The notes below the pieces were generated by a model. It was not told the origin of the DNA. It worked only from the letters and a program-made list of their open reading frames with translations, and made no database searches. Below are positions 44,420 to 54,984 of a stretch of 64,000 nucleotides of DNA, one piece after another. Position numbers and translations under genes: made by a program. The stretch covers positions 1 to 64,000 of the forward strand of contig JALQPE010001931.1 in NCBI GenBank assembly GCA_030407315.1, read 5' to 3'. Source of the DNA: Asparagopsis taxiformis. Lineage: Eukaryota; Rhodophyta; Florideophyceae; Bonnemaisoniales; Bonnemaisoniaceae. Numbering within the stretch: the stretch's first letter is position 1; every line of letters begins with the position of its first letter.

Positions 44420-45493
44420 GCATTTGTGCCGCGTCCGTGGTGGACAGCCGCCGAGGCGGGAGGCCCAGCTGGGCGTTCGCCTTACGCAGGACGGAGCTTC
44501 GCTCCCGTTGCTTCCTTACCACCCAGTGGTGCTGATGACTTGTACGAAAGTCAGGTCCCGATGACCGTCGCGCCTACCGCGCCAACCCCTCAGCCTGCAG
44601 CTGCCCCTTCATCCCAAGTGGGTCCCGCCATGGAGGCGCTTCTGACATCAGACCAAGGCTCTGAGCCATCCGTGAACGGTGATGATGTAGTCACGCGTCA
44701 GCCTCCTGCTGTTGATATCCTACGTGGGGAATTGTCGAGTCGCGAATTGCTATCGATTCCGCATGTGCGACGGTTGGCCGATGATCTCGGGGATGGTACG
44801 GTGGCTTCAATTTTTGCCTCTGCCAATGGGCGTTACATCGTAAGATCCGCGTTGGATGGACTCGCATTGTCGTGCATCACGTTAGCTGCTCGCTACAAAC
44901 AAGGACGCGAACAGCGTAACATCGCCCGAGAGCGTCGCCGCACAGCGGATAGGGAGGTTGAGGCCGCACGCCTGGAGGCAACAGAATTGCGAACCCGGGT
45001 TGGGGAATTAGAAGGTGAGTTGGAGGACGCCAGGCGTCTATTGCAGCAAGCAGTTATTCCCGAAGAGGGTGGCGAGGAGGCAGTTCAGCCTGGTTACTCG
45101 CGTCGTCGCGCTCGATCTCCCGATGAGGGTCTTCCCGAACGCAACGTGCGTACTCGTCTTCATTCCCCCGTGGGTGCTGCGGATGCTAGTAATCCTCTGC
45201 TTGCGCGTCTTGATGCCCGGTTGGGGTCGCCTGAGTCACCAGATGTTTCTCCGCCTCCCGCGTCCATCCCAGCAGTTGGGTTATCCGCTTCTGCGGTTGC
45301 GTCTTCGCATGGCCCTGTGCCTGCCCGTCGTCGGGGTTCTAGTGCAGTTCCGCAACGCGGTTTGCGTCGTAATCCTACCTTCGCAAGGGTTGCACCCCGC
45401 CATCCTCGTCCTTCGACGAATGTACGCGCTCCTGCCCCTACGGCACCGTCTGCCTCTCATCGGCCTCGGCCTTCTAGCCATTATCGTCGCTAA
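44420..45493 (+). pseudogene. Antisense accessory ORF of element E, C-terminal part
   Basis: Continues the reading frame of 16911-17836 exactly once B1 and one TSD copy are removed. It encodes about 358 residues: a Pro/Ala-rich part, a folded-looking segment (SRELLSIPHVRRLADDLGDG), a coiled coil (VEAARLEATELRTRVGELEG) and an Arg/Ser/Pro-rich basic tail ending before the TAA at 45493. The order core, coiled coil, basic tail is the same as in element A's accessory protein. The ORF extension left of 44420 lies in the B1 LTR and is not native. Confidence 0.8.
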
Positions 45494-45799
45494 GGACTGG
45501 CAATTGCCTTTGGGAAAATAACCTCTAACGGTAGTTTGAACACGCTTTTGCGTTGCGCCATTGTTCATCAGGTAGTCCTGAGGCACCTCTGAGGTACATT
45601 AAAGATGCATCATCACGATGACGTGTGAACTTGTTTGTTGAACCCCTATTGGCCAATTTTTTTCATTTCCTGAAATCTAAATTTCCACAGTGGCTCCGGT
45701 TGGCGGTGATAAAGTGCGCCCTTTTTGTCTTGACCCTCCGAGGTTTGGTAGCTCCACCCAGTGGGTACCTTGTTAGGTTCTTATCCCTGTGGGGTTACT
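45494..45799. other. Short spacer between E accessory ORF and pol
   Basis: About 300 bp separating convergent ORFs; A+T-richer than either side, with the tract GGCCAATTTTTTTCATTTCC near 45650. No gene seen. Confidence 0.5.
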
Positions 45800-48700
45800 C
45801 TACTTCTTCCCTCTCTTGGGTTTGCGCGTGCGCGCTCGGCGTGGTTGCCGGTCACCTTCGCGGTGTTGTCTTCGACGGAAGTACCTTGATGCCCATTCAG
45901 GGGGGACGTTCGCGCGTTGCGTCCATGTCGGCTTTCGGTAGCCATACCACTTTACCAGGAACCATTGTTCCCCGTCGTCATCAGTGACGTAATCTAGGAG
46001 ATCATCGATGGGATATTCCTCCTCTGAGGTTGCGCGTTCGGCGTCGCTACTCCCCTCTGGGGTTTCCTTCGTCCCTTCAGGGAGAGTTACTCGTTCCAAG
46101 TTCGGTTGCGTGCCCTGTGGCGCTTTCTCTTGTTCCCCATTGGGGGTGGCTTCCAAAGACCTTACGGGGTTTGCCGTGGCTATCTTCTTCGCACTTGAGC
46201 GAGTGTGTCGACCCGGTTTGGGTTTTGCCAAATGGGCGGGTGCTTGACTTGCTTGGTTAGCTATGCGAAGTTCGGCTCCCGATGGAGGGTTCGCGTCCCG
46301 TTGAGGGGAACTCGGCGTCTGTACGCATGACCTGGATGGTTGTCTTCTCGTCGCAATTGTGCGGTTTGAACGTCTTCGGGCGGCTTCAGCAGCGTCGACA
46401 TCTGTCGTGTCTTGTCGCAACGTTCGCTTGTGCGATGTAGGAGCCCGGTCTGGGTTGACGTCTTGGTCTTGGTCTGCATTGGCAGAGTTGTCATGGCGCC
46501 TTTTTTGGCCTCTTCGCAATTGTGTGCGATTGCGGTTGGTAGTTACCGGCTGGGTGGGTGAACGACTTGGGTCGTGTGCGTCGTTCCCAATTGTGGGTGA
46601 GTTACCGAAGGGTGAAAGACTACAATGTTCATTCCGAGAGGGAGTTGCAAAATTTTCGCTTACGCGCACAGCGTCGGGGCCCCCTCCTGAAGGGTGGTTT
46701 GTCCCAAACCACTACTTCTAGGTGTTATCCTAATTGTAGGTTGTCGTGGGGACGATGGTTGATCCCTGCAGGGGTATTCCTGATTAGGAGTTGGCGGAAG
46801 TAATTCGCTTTGTGCGTTCTGTTGGCCTTCGCCCGTCGGTTGGCGTGATTGTGTATTTGGCGCGAGGGCATCTGCACCTGATGGTGACGCTTGTGCGTTA
46901 GCGGCATGTAGCCTAGATGCTAAGGTTGGTTCCTCGGTTGGTCGCGGAGCGAGTGCAACTCTATCGAGACTAACCTTTTCGGTGATACCATCGCGGTCGA
47001 TGTAAACCGTTCGCCGTCCGGCACGGATAACCCTATAGGGACCTTGACCTATTGGAGTTAGCTTGTTCCGTTCACGGACTTCTGGATTATCCAGATAAAC
47101 GTAATCATCGGTAGTGATGAGTCGTTTAGACTTCCGGATTGACCGGTCGAAGTTACGCTTGTAGCGTGCTTGCGCGCTGTGAAGGCGTTTACCTGCCATA
47201 TCAATGGTATCCGTAATACGGCGCAAGAAGTCTTGCTTCGTGAACGCGTCTGGCGTTGCCCTCCTTTTCACCGAATGGTGTGTCGCATATGGCGGTGGAG
47301 GTCGGCTTAGGATGAGGTCGAAGGGTGTAGTTCCCGTTGTGCGATGCACGTGCGTGTTGTACGCATAGGTTAACGCTGATGCGTAGACATCCCAGTCGTC
47401 CTGGTTATCATTAACGTAATTACGTAGCATGCTCAATAGAGTACGGTTATACCGTTCGACTTGCCCATTTGTCTGGGGATGGTAAGCCGTCGTGAAGACG
47501 TTCTTCGTTCCTAACTGGAGGCAGACAGCCTGGAAGAACTTCGACGCAAATTGCGGACCGTTATGATAGTAATGTCCGTGGAGGACCATACTTAAACACC
47601 CAATGTGTACAAAAGGCTACTGCCACATGGTAAGCCGTAATGCTTCGCAGGGGCACCACTTGGGTGAGCTTGGTAAAGCGACACGAAATCACCAGTAGGT
47701 GCACGTTACCTTTCTTGGTACGAGGTAGAGGACCGAGGAGGTCAATTGCAACGTCATCCAATGGTGTGGTAGCTGGGAACAGCTGGAGGGTACTCGCATG
47801 TTTGCGCAACCGTAATCGGTTTCTCGCACACGCTGAACAGCGTTCAACCGTTCCGGTTAAGTCCGCAGCCATTGCAGGCCAGTAGTAAGATAGGCGCATC
47901 GTGTCGTACATGCGGTTCTGACCAGGATGTCCTGCCAATATGCCGTGGTGGCACATCGTCAATAGACGTTGCCGTAAGGCTTTAGGTACTACGATTTGGG
48001 ATGACCCATCCAGTCTGGACTTCCTACAAAGGACACCGTCTTCATCTTCGAAGAAGAGAGAGTCAGACTTCTGCGAGGCCAGGGCCTGTTGACAGAAGTC
48101 GTCCGTTCGTTGCTCTTCGAGCCACTCTTGGAGAGTTATCGGGCTGAAGCTTTCCGTTCGCGGATGAGTTGTCAAGACGGGTGTACCGTTGCGATTAGGC
48201 GCCTCCTTGGCGTGATCTCTTGCTAGAGAAAGGTCGTAGAACCAAACATCAGTATCATCATCCAAGGATGTTTCACCTTGCGGTGCGTGCGTGGCCAACA
48301 GAGTTGGTATTTCATCGTCAATAGTGACGGGCGTCTCGCCGTTAGTTTCAACACGCGAAAGGGCGTCCGGTAGTTGGTGAACCCGACCGGGTCGATAGAC
48401 TATTTGATAGTCAAATTCCGCAAGTCGGAGGCGCCAACGGCAGAGTCTCCCTGAAGGGTCGTTGATGTTCATGAGCCAACGCAGTGCGTTATGGTCCGTC
48501 CGGACTACAAACTTTGTTTGCTCCAAGTATGGACGTAGGATAGTGACAGCCCATACGACGGCTAGACACTCACGCTCCGTAGGGGAGTAACCTCTTTCAG
48601 GTTTAGTCAAGGTCCGCGACCAATAGCCAATTGGCTTGAGATCGTTCTCTTCCCCTTGCTGCTGAAGCAGAGCGCATCCTATTTGGTATGCGGAAGCGTC

Positions 48701-50812
48701 CGTGTCTACGGTGTAGGGTTGACCCAACTTGGGTAGAGCCAGTATCGGCGGTTTGATCATGACCTCTTTGAGAGCGTTGAACGCGCGCTGTTGGTCCTCG
48801 GTAGGAGGTTCTTTCCCGAATTTAGGAAGGCTGTCTTTGGTCAGCATTTCGTTCAAGGGGTGCGCAATTGCGGCATACCCTTTGATGAATCGTCGAAAGA
48901 CGCCACAGCTTCCGAGGAAGGATCGCATTTGCGTAGGCGTTTGCGGAAAGATCGCGTCAGCGATAGCCGAAATGGCGTTCTGTGCAACAGCTAGCTTTCC
49001 TGGCATCACGACATGCCCCAGGTAATCAACCTTCTTTTCGAAGAAATGACACTTTGTCAACTTCAGGGTGACACCTGCTTCCCGTAGGAGGGGAGTACTT
49101 GGTCCACATGGTGGAGATGTTCGGCCTCGTCCCGAGAGAATACGATCACATCGTCTAAGTAAATCAGACAGGTCTGCCAGCGAACGCTGCTAAGAATAAT
49201 GTCGATGGCACGTTGAAACGTTGCCGGAGCATTCTTTAAGCCAAAAGGCAAACGCTTGAAGCGATATGTCCCCAAATGGGAGGTAAATGCCGTTTTGTCA
49301 CGGTCGTCCTGTGCAACAGGGATCTGCCAATAGCCAGAATTACAATCCAATGTGGTGAATACTTGAGCATCTCCGAGGGAGTCAATACAATCATCCATTC
49401 GTGGAAGGGGGTACACATCATTGACAGTTATGTCGTTAAGACCCCCTGTAGTCGACGCAAAAGCGTAATTTACCATCCTTCTTCGGGACAAGAACCACTG
49501 GGCTAGCCCATTCGGAGGTCGACGGTTCGATCACTCCTTTTTCCAGCATGCTGGTTATTTCCTTACGGGCAATCTCTCGGCGAGCGGGTCCCATCCGGTA
49601 GGGTTGTTGCCGTCTAGGCTTGCTCCCTTCGACTATGTCGATTCGGTGTTCCGTAGCGCGGATGTCCCCTAGGGATCCATCCCACATAGACTCGTGTCGA
49701 GATAGCATGCTAAGGATGCGTTCCCTCAACGGGATTTGACCAAGGTGGTCCAGAGAGACTTCTTGCTTCCAGCTTGATGGTTGGGTGGCCTCGGCCTCTT
49801 GCTCCTGATGGAGAGTAGTCACCATAGTGGAGGCCTCTTGGGAGGAAGGGGTAGAACGGCTGAGAGCCATGGGGCGCATTGGCCGTTCGGGTGCCCGAAG
49901 GGCATAGCCTATAATTGTCCCTTTAGGGAGGTACTTGTCGGATGTACCGAAGTTAGTTAATATAGTCAGGAATTCCTGTCGCGGGATGACTTCCGCAACC
50001 CCATTCGGGATAGAGACACGATGTCGGTGAAGGATCCGATCTCTCGGAGAGAGTATACTCAAGCCGCCACCGGCGCATACAACAGTAGTTGTTACTTGAC
50101 TCCGCGGGGGAACATTCACACTTTGTGACAATCGAATGCCATGAGGCTGGCGGTCTAAGTTAATCCCATTAGAGGGTCGCGAGGCATCCACGTAGCACGA
50201 AAGGGTGGGGGATGTTTTACGCGTAGGCGACATCACTAGGATAGCTATCGACCCGCCGTCGTGAATATCAATTCGTTGGGCCCGGCACCTAATTGCGTCT
50301 ACGTGGGTATTCATTGCCCCAGTTCCCAAGATGAGGGGTACGGCCAACTTAGGCGCGACGAAGAATTCTTCCTCAAAGGACTTGTGGCCTAACTGTAAGG
50401 ACAGTATTATCTTGCCTTTTATCCGAAGAGGATTGCCGTTAGCATCGGCCAGTTGCGGAACTTTCCCCGTAGGGACTTGGAATTGTTCCCAATTTTGGGG
50501 TAAGCTCCTTTCATGGATGACCGATGGTCCGGACCCGGTGTCCATCACCATACGCATGGGCGTGAGAATTGACGGATCGAGTCCGATGGAACCCATTACT
50601 ACGTAATGGGCGGCCTTAAGCAAGCATGAGGCTTTCGGCCTTGAGGTTCGAGTCCCTGTGGGGGAACCCGAAGGGGTTGGTGTCTGGGAAAGACTTTGGT
50701 TCCTAGAGGGAGTTGCAGCCTTTTCCTGCGGAGGTGGTTGTGGTGAGATGTCCACCGAGTAGCGTAATCGCTCCACCTCCTGACGGGAGTGCGACACCTC
50801 ACTCCCCGTCAT
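45800..50812 (-). pseudogene. pol: Pol of element E, multiple frame breaks
   Basis: PR (VMDTGSGPSVI), RT (YLDDVIVFS), RNase H (TVDTDAS, TEREC), integrase and chromodomain (FLVKWYGYRKPTW) are all recognisable, in five frames: 50812-49436, 49491-49063, 49060-47561, 47589-46660, 46669-45800. Breaks: an extra base in a G-run at 49442-49446 within the conserved RT motif after VDYR; a 1-base change near 49075-49095; loss of about two bases near 47561-47566 that removes the catalytic Asp of LLS(D)NGPQF; a 1-base change near 46665. The copy is dead. The start ATG (50812) overlaps the gag stop as TAATG. Confidence 0.92.
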
Positions 50813-52737
50813 TAGTTTTCCGACGACGTGTCGGAGTCGTCGGAGGTTTCCAAGGCGTCGGCAACGTCTTGAGCCGTTACGGAAGATCCGTTACGTTCTA
50901 AAACGCCTCGCCTCAGAGGACCCAATTTGGGATGATTTTCGTCATCGGCGAACGCAACCATGCGTGTTGGAGGGTTTGACCGTTGGAGCACGGCTTTAGG
51001 GTAATCCCTTTTTCGGTTGAACCGATTGGACTGGCGCTGTTGGCGGCGCATAACCTGCTCCGGTTCTTGCTGGTAAGCGTAGTTCGCAAAGGCGAAGTAA
51101 GTTCCCACTGAGGGTGGTAGGTAAGGACAAGTGTATAACACGTGCCCCGGTTGGCGACAGCCAGAGCATCTCCAAGTAACAGCCCCTTCGGGGATCATAC
51201 TCTCAGCGAGTTTAAGATGTTCTCCCGTTAGGGTAGGGGCCTGCATTGGCGCGCCCATTGGGTTCCCGGTAGGGGAAGGTAAGGTCGGCGGCGGGGTCCG
51301 CGGTATCACAGCCGGTTCTCCGGGTACGGTAGCGAGCAACGCTTTGCGTTTCCGGTCCGCGATTTCCCGAGTAGGGTAAGCCTTAGGTTTCGCGGGTAGC
51401 GATGCTCGTAAAGAGTCCCCGAGTCCTTTAGCAAGGTTACGGACAGCAAGAAAATCTTCTCCGCCACTGCGGCCTATAGTCACCTTGACGGTGTGTTTAA
51501 CCTCTGGGCGTAGGCCCTTGAGGTAGTAGTTGACCAAGTCTCTTTCCGAGAAGACGTTCGCACACAGTAGTGCAGCGTCCTGCAGTCTGTCTGCGTATGC
51601 AGCTTCGTCTTCATCCGGCCCTTGCCGTATACGCGTTACTGCGTCATATGCGTCCGCTAGGACATTGTCCGTCGCGTAGCGAGCCAGAAGGGCGTTAACG
51701 GCTTGAGGCCACGTGATCTGCTGATGCAGGTGGTTGAGAAGCTTGCGTTTTCGCGCCTCAGCGGCGATAAACCGTTGAGGTTCTCCTTCCAGGAAATACT
51801 TGAGTAACTTGGTAGCTTCTCCCTCCGAGACTCCGCATGAATCACATGCATCTTGAAATTCCGCGAGGAACCGGAGGATATCGATGGGTTCCGTACCATC
51901 GAACGGCGTGAATGACGCGTTGAAATTACGGATCTTCTCCGTTAGCTTATACAAGCTTCTTGATTTACCCGTTGGGGTATCAGTCGTTAGGGACTTGTTC
52001 TTGAGTCGGTAGTACCGATAGGAGACCACTAGGTCGAATGCGGGTTCGCGGGCCTTCAAAGGCACTAAGCCTTCCTCAAGAGGTCCTTCTTCATCATCCC
52101 ACGAGGGGTTTTCCGATGCAGATCCGGTGGGAAGAGTGAGCTGTCTCGTGCGAGAGATATTCCCTGTTTGGGATAGTGATTCGGCGAGGGCGTCGACACG
52201 GTCCGACAGGTGTCGGGTTGCTTCTGCGACTTGATCCAATCGGGGATCTTCTTCTTCCTCCCTACCGGATGTAGGGTCAGGGAAGTCAGCCGATCGGATG
52301 CGGCGAGCAGGAAACTCCTGTTGTCCTAATGGACTGGCACTAAAGCCGTGAATCGAAAGCTCCTCCAGACGAGTTTCCAAAAGAGATACGCGCTTAGCGA
52401 ATTCGGCTTTGACCTGATTCCAGGTTTCCACTAGGAACTCGGCGTCCCGATCTTGGGTGGCTTCTCGGCTGGCGGCCATCAGCTTTGGCTCGACCAGTTC
52501 CATGACGGTTTCGACCGTAGCGTCTACGATTTCCGCCCTGCGGTCTTGAACAGTCTTCTCGACGACGGTGCTGAATTCAGCCTTGAACTCTTCCAACCGT
52601 TCGTTGAAGATTCGGTCGGCTCGGTCTTGCAGGGTGTTAATCACCACGCCTTCTTCGGCGATCAGATCCGAATCGGATAAGTCGCTGGCAGGCGCTATGT
52701 CCTCACTAGAGGGTCCCGCTGTAGGGTTACGAGGCAT
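50812..52737 (-). CDS. gag: Gag of element E (641 aa)
   Basis: Open Gag frame with acidic helical N-terminus, capsid-like core (YRYYRLKN, ILRFLAEFQDACDSCGVSEG) and one CCHC knuckle C-SGC-RQPGH-VLYTC near residue 520. ATG at 52737, about 60 nt from the primer site. The end reads GAA AAC TAA TGA: the pol ATG shares the A of the stop, and GGAAAAC lies in the same phase as the frameshift heptamer of the other elements. Either -1 slippage or UAAUG re-initiation could give Pol. Confidence 0.93.
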   Translation of the reverse strand: MPRNPTAGPSSEDIAPASDLSDSDLIAEEGVVINTLQDRADRIFNERLEEFKAEFSTVVEKTVQDRRAEIVDATVETVMELVEPKLMAASREATQDRDAEFLVETWNQVKAEFAKRVSLLETRLEELSIHGFSASPLGQQEFPARRIRSADFPDPTSGREEEEDPRLDQVAEATRHLSDRVDALAESLSQTGNISRTRQLTLPTGSASENPSWDDEEGPLEEGLVPLKAREPAFDLVVSYRYYRLKNKSLTTDTPTGKSRSLYKLTEKIRNFNASFTPFDGTEPIDILRFLAEFQDACDSCGVSEGEATKLLKYFLEGEPQRFIAAEARKRKLLNHLHQQITWPQAVNALLARYATDNVLADAYDAVTRIRQGPDEDEAAYADRLQDAALLCANVFSERDLVNYYLKGLRPEVKHTVKVTIGRSGGEDFLAVRNLAKGLGDSLRASLPAKPKAYPTREIADRKRKALLATVPGEPAVIPRTPPPTLPSPTGNPMGAPMQAPTLTGEHLKLAESMIPEGAVTWRCSGCRQPGHVLYTCPYLPPSVGTYFAFANYAYQQEPEQVMRRQQRQSNRFNRKRDYPKAVLQRSNPPTRMVAFADDENHPKLGPLRRGVLERNGSSVTAQDVADALETSDDSDTSSEN

Positions 52738-52795
52738 CGTGAAGATGATTGTGAAGGAAAATTTCTCTCAAAGAGACTTACCCGAGGGTACAAGG

Positions 52796-52813
52796 TTCTA
52801 GGTCGAGAGACCA
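52796..52813 (-). other. Primer-binding site of element E
   Basis: Minus strand TGGTCTCTCGACCTAGAA one base from the LTR start (52815); identical to the sites of A, B1 and B2. Confidence 0.85.
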
Positions 52814-52814
52814 A

Positions 52815-52884
52815 TGTAGCAGGTAGAAAATCCGCTAGAGCGGCATACCACCCGACAGGTGTCCCGAGCCGCGGTAGAGGAAGT
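52815..52884 (-). repeat. 5' LTR of element E, truncated
   Basis: First about 70 bp of the LTR match 14475-14544 with one difference, then similarity stops abruptly at 52884 (..GAGGAAGTG). About 615 bp of LTR, its promoter region and the outer flank are missing, so a deletion or rearrangement joined E to the unrelated DNA at 52885. Confidence 0.8.
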
Positions 52885-53200
52885 GCGTCTGTGTTCTCGG
52901 AAATGGACGCGGACGTCCACAACCTCTAGTACACCTAGTATTACTAGGCGGACGTCCATGTTGTCCAGTATTTTTGGATGTCCGCCTAGAACCGGACGTC
53001 CATGCGGTCTAGTACGTCTAGTATTACTAGGACGACATTCATTGTTTCTAGTACCACGGATGTCCTCCTCGGGATGGACTTCCACCATGTCTATGTCCGC
53101 CTAGGACGGGCGCCGGTTCAGAAATTCAAAAATTTCGACCCCAGAAATTTCTGCCGCCGTGCTCGACATGGATGTCCGCATCCATCACGGCGACCACTCT
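52885..53200. repeat. Palindrome-rich imperfect repeats
   Basis: CTAGTATTACTAGG occurs at 52935 and 53018 (period 83 bp), and GGACGTCC palindromes recur between them (three copies), together with GGATGTCCGCCTAG variants in both orientations. No coding potential. The GGACGTCC motif is also present in the repeat units at 54565-62410, which may link the two regions. Confidence 0.6.
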
Positions 53201-53204
53201 AATT

Positions 53205-54240
53205 TTCCTTGTCGGTCGACTCCAATTTCGTCTTTAATTTTTTCATCCTCTCGCTCACACCCCCTTCCTGTTGGTGCTCACCTCCCCCGTACTGTACCTC
53301 AAACACCCCCAATACCACTCTAGCGCGCATTTTCAGCTACCTGTCCCCGCTTCCACGGTGCACACCTCCATTCCATACCTACTTTTCGGCTTTACCGTAC
53401 AGATTTCGTATAACCAGTCCTCATACTACCTCAGAATAAGGAAAAACACCCCTAACTCCTCGACCATGCTCTCCCCCATCACCTTTGCAACGTATTGTTC
53501 TTCAATACCTCTCTCCTCTACCTTCAACCCCTCTCCTTCGCCCTCTCCACAAACTTCCCCTGCAGCTTACTCTTCGAAAACCTCTCACTCCCCATCCCGT
53601 GCCCGACCTGCTCCATCCCCTCCCTCCCTCAGCTGCTCCATGCCCCCCACGCCATCCGCATCTTAGATACCGTATACAGCACCACCACCGGCCCACACTC
53701 CCGCTCCCCCGCCGTCTCCTCAGAAACATCCTCTCTCTGAGCCACATATCAACTTGATAAGGGTTGAACCCCCCACTTCGCACCCTTCCTCCCACTCCCC
53801 TCCCTCCCCAAATACAATAACCCCCTTCTTCTCCATCACATCCCCACTCACCACAGCCAGAACAGACGCCACCCCCCTCCCCCTCTTTCTCCTCACTTTC
53901 CTAAAACCCCTCCTCTCGGCGCCTTCAACCACAGCCTCCTACGGTCCCACCTAAACACCTCCTCCGCCCTCACTACCCCCAACACCCCGCAGCGTCTCTC
54001 TAATCCCCATAATATGCTCGTCAGCACTCCTCTCCGAATCACATTCCAGTCTAAACCCGCACTCCGTACATTTCCACCTCCCCCTGTACCATCCCAAGAT
54101 TCCATCCAACCCCCCCTACAGAACACATCCTCATACCAAAGAAGAATTTTCTTCCTCCCATACATCATCCTTAAAACCTCCATCAGCTCCATGTAAATTT
54201 CGATGTAAATATTTTCTCCACTATGCAATCTCAAACATGT
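53205..54240. other. Strongly C-over-G skewed region, possible decayed gene
   Basis: About 1 kb in which the plus strand is C/T/A-rich and G is scarce, in contrast to everything around it. ORFs occur on both strands but none is long or recognisable. The minus strand contains short protein-like segments in changing frames, one with a CxxC..H pattern (53951-54116). Could be a degenerated gene or a low-complexity spacer. Confidence 0.4.
53951..54116 (-). pseudogene. Possible zinc-finger-like remnant
   Basis: A 55-codon stretch between stops on the minus strand encodes RWKCTECGFRLECDSERSAD followed by EHIMGIRETL. The Cys-x2-Cys, further Cys and His spacing look zinc-binding. A neighbouring frame upstream (MYGRKKILLWYEDVFCRGGW) could be the preceding part of the same broken protein. 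Very tentative. Confidence 0.2.
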
Positions 54241-54391
54241 ATGAGCGTATGCCTTTCCGCTTTGTCAACCCTGAATATTTGTATTCATGTATTCATAAAA
54301 TAGGGCCACCCACATCCCTATCCCGTTCTGCAAGCTTTACAAACCACCAGACGCATACTCCACAACTATACAACAAACACTACTCGCTATT

Positions 54392-54450
54392 TCAGACGAC
54401 GCGGTACACAAGTAGCATAGGCTATGCTACTTGTGTACCGCGTTGTCTGA
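54392..54450. repeat. Near-perfect 29-bp inverted repeat with 1-nt centre
   Basis: Arms 54392-54420 and 54422-54450 around a single G (54421). The arm contains GCGGTACACAAGTAGCATAG; one mismatch only (54398/54444, G:T in RNA). It is followed by a second small palindrome GAGACT-G-AGTCTC (54449-54461). It lies at the boundary between the skewed region and the repeat array. Confidence 0.85.
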
Positions 54451-54928
54451 GACTGAGTCTCAACCTTCCGTGACGCCTTCCCTGATGCGTACAAGTGCGA
54501 AACACGTCTAGACGTATATCAGAAGTGAGTGCGGGAATTTTCGGCACAGGAGATGCTGGGCCAACAAATTGATTTTTCGGAAATTTTAGAATTTCTGGGC
54601 TGGCCAGCAACGCAATCGAGCTGGACATCCACCGGACGTCCATTTCAGGTTGGTCGTGAGAGAGTGGGGCGGGACCATGATGAAACAAGGACCAAGACCT
54701 TTCCCTGACGTATTGAGCCTGAAATCGACCCTTCGTGAGACGCCATTTTGGCTTACAGTTGGTGCTTATAGAAGCCAGTGATAGCCCCGATCGGGGCGGT
54801 GGCCGGTTCCGGCTTACAGTTGGTGCTTACAGACGCCAGTGATAGCCCCCGATCGGGGCCGGCGGTCGGTTCCTGGGGCCGTTGTGGCCAAATTAGACAC
54901 CCTGATTAGAATTAAAATTTGGGCTATT

Positions 54929-54984
54929 CTCAAAAACATGCACATGTGAACATGTTTTTGAGATGGGGGTGTGCCGTACGGCAC
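54929..54984. repeat. Invariant palindrome pair, copy 1
   Basis: Inverted arms CTCAAAAACATG / CATGTTTTTGAG with a 10-nt centre (54929-54962), then the perfect palindrome GTGCCGTACGGCAC (54971-54984). The same block, unchanged, occurs at 55431-55486, 60206-60261, 60707-60762, 61206-61261 and 62240-62295. Confidence 0.9.

Larger units (their letters stand above)
14475..52884 (-). mobile_element. Element E: decayed Ty3/gypsy chromovirus, split by nested B1/B2
   Basis: Minus-strand element with 3' LTR at 14475-15159, antisense accessory ORF 15660-17836 continued at 44420-45493, pol 45800-50812, gag 50812-52737, primer site 52796-52813 and a truncated 5' LTR 52815-52884. Removing B1 (17837-44414 plus one TSD copy) leaves about 11.8 kb. 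Both ends start with the same TGTAGCAGGTAGAAAATCCG sequence on the plus strand. The pol has at least four frame breaks; gag is open. It is the oldest of the three named elements in the stack, as B1 inserted into it. Confidence 0.88.
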
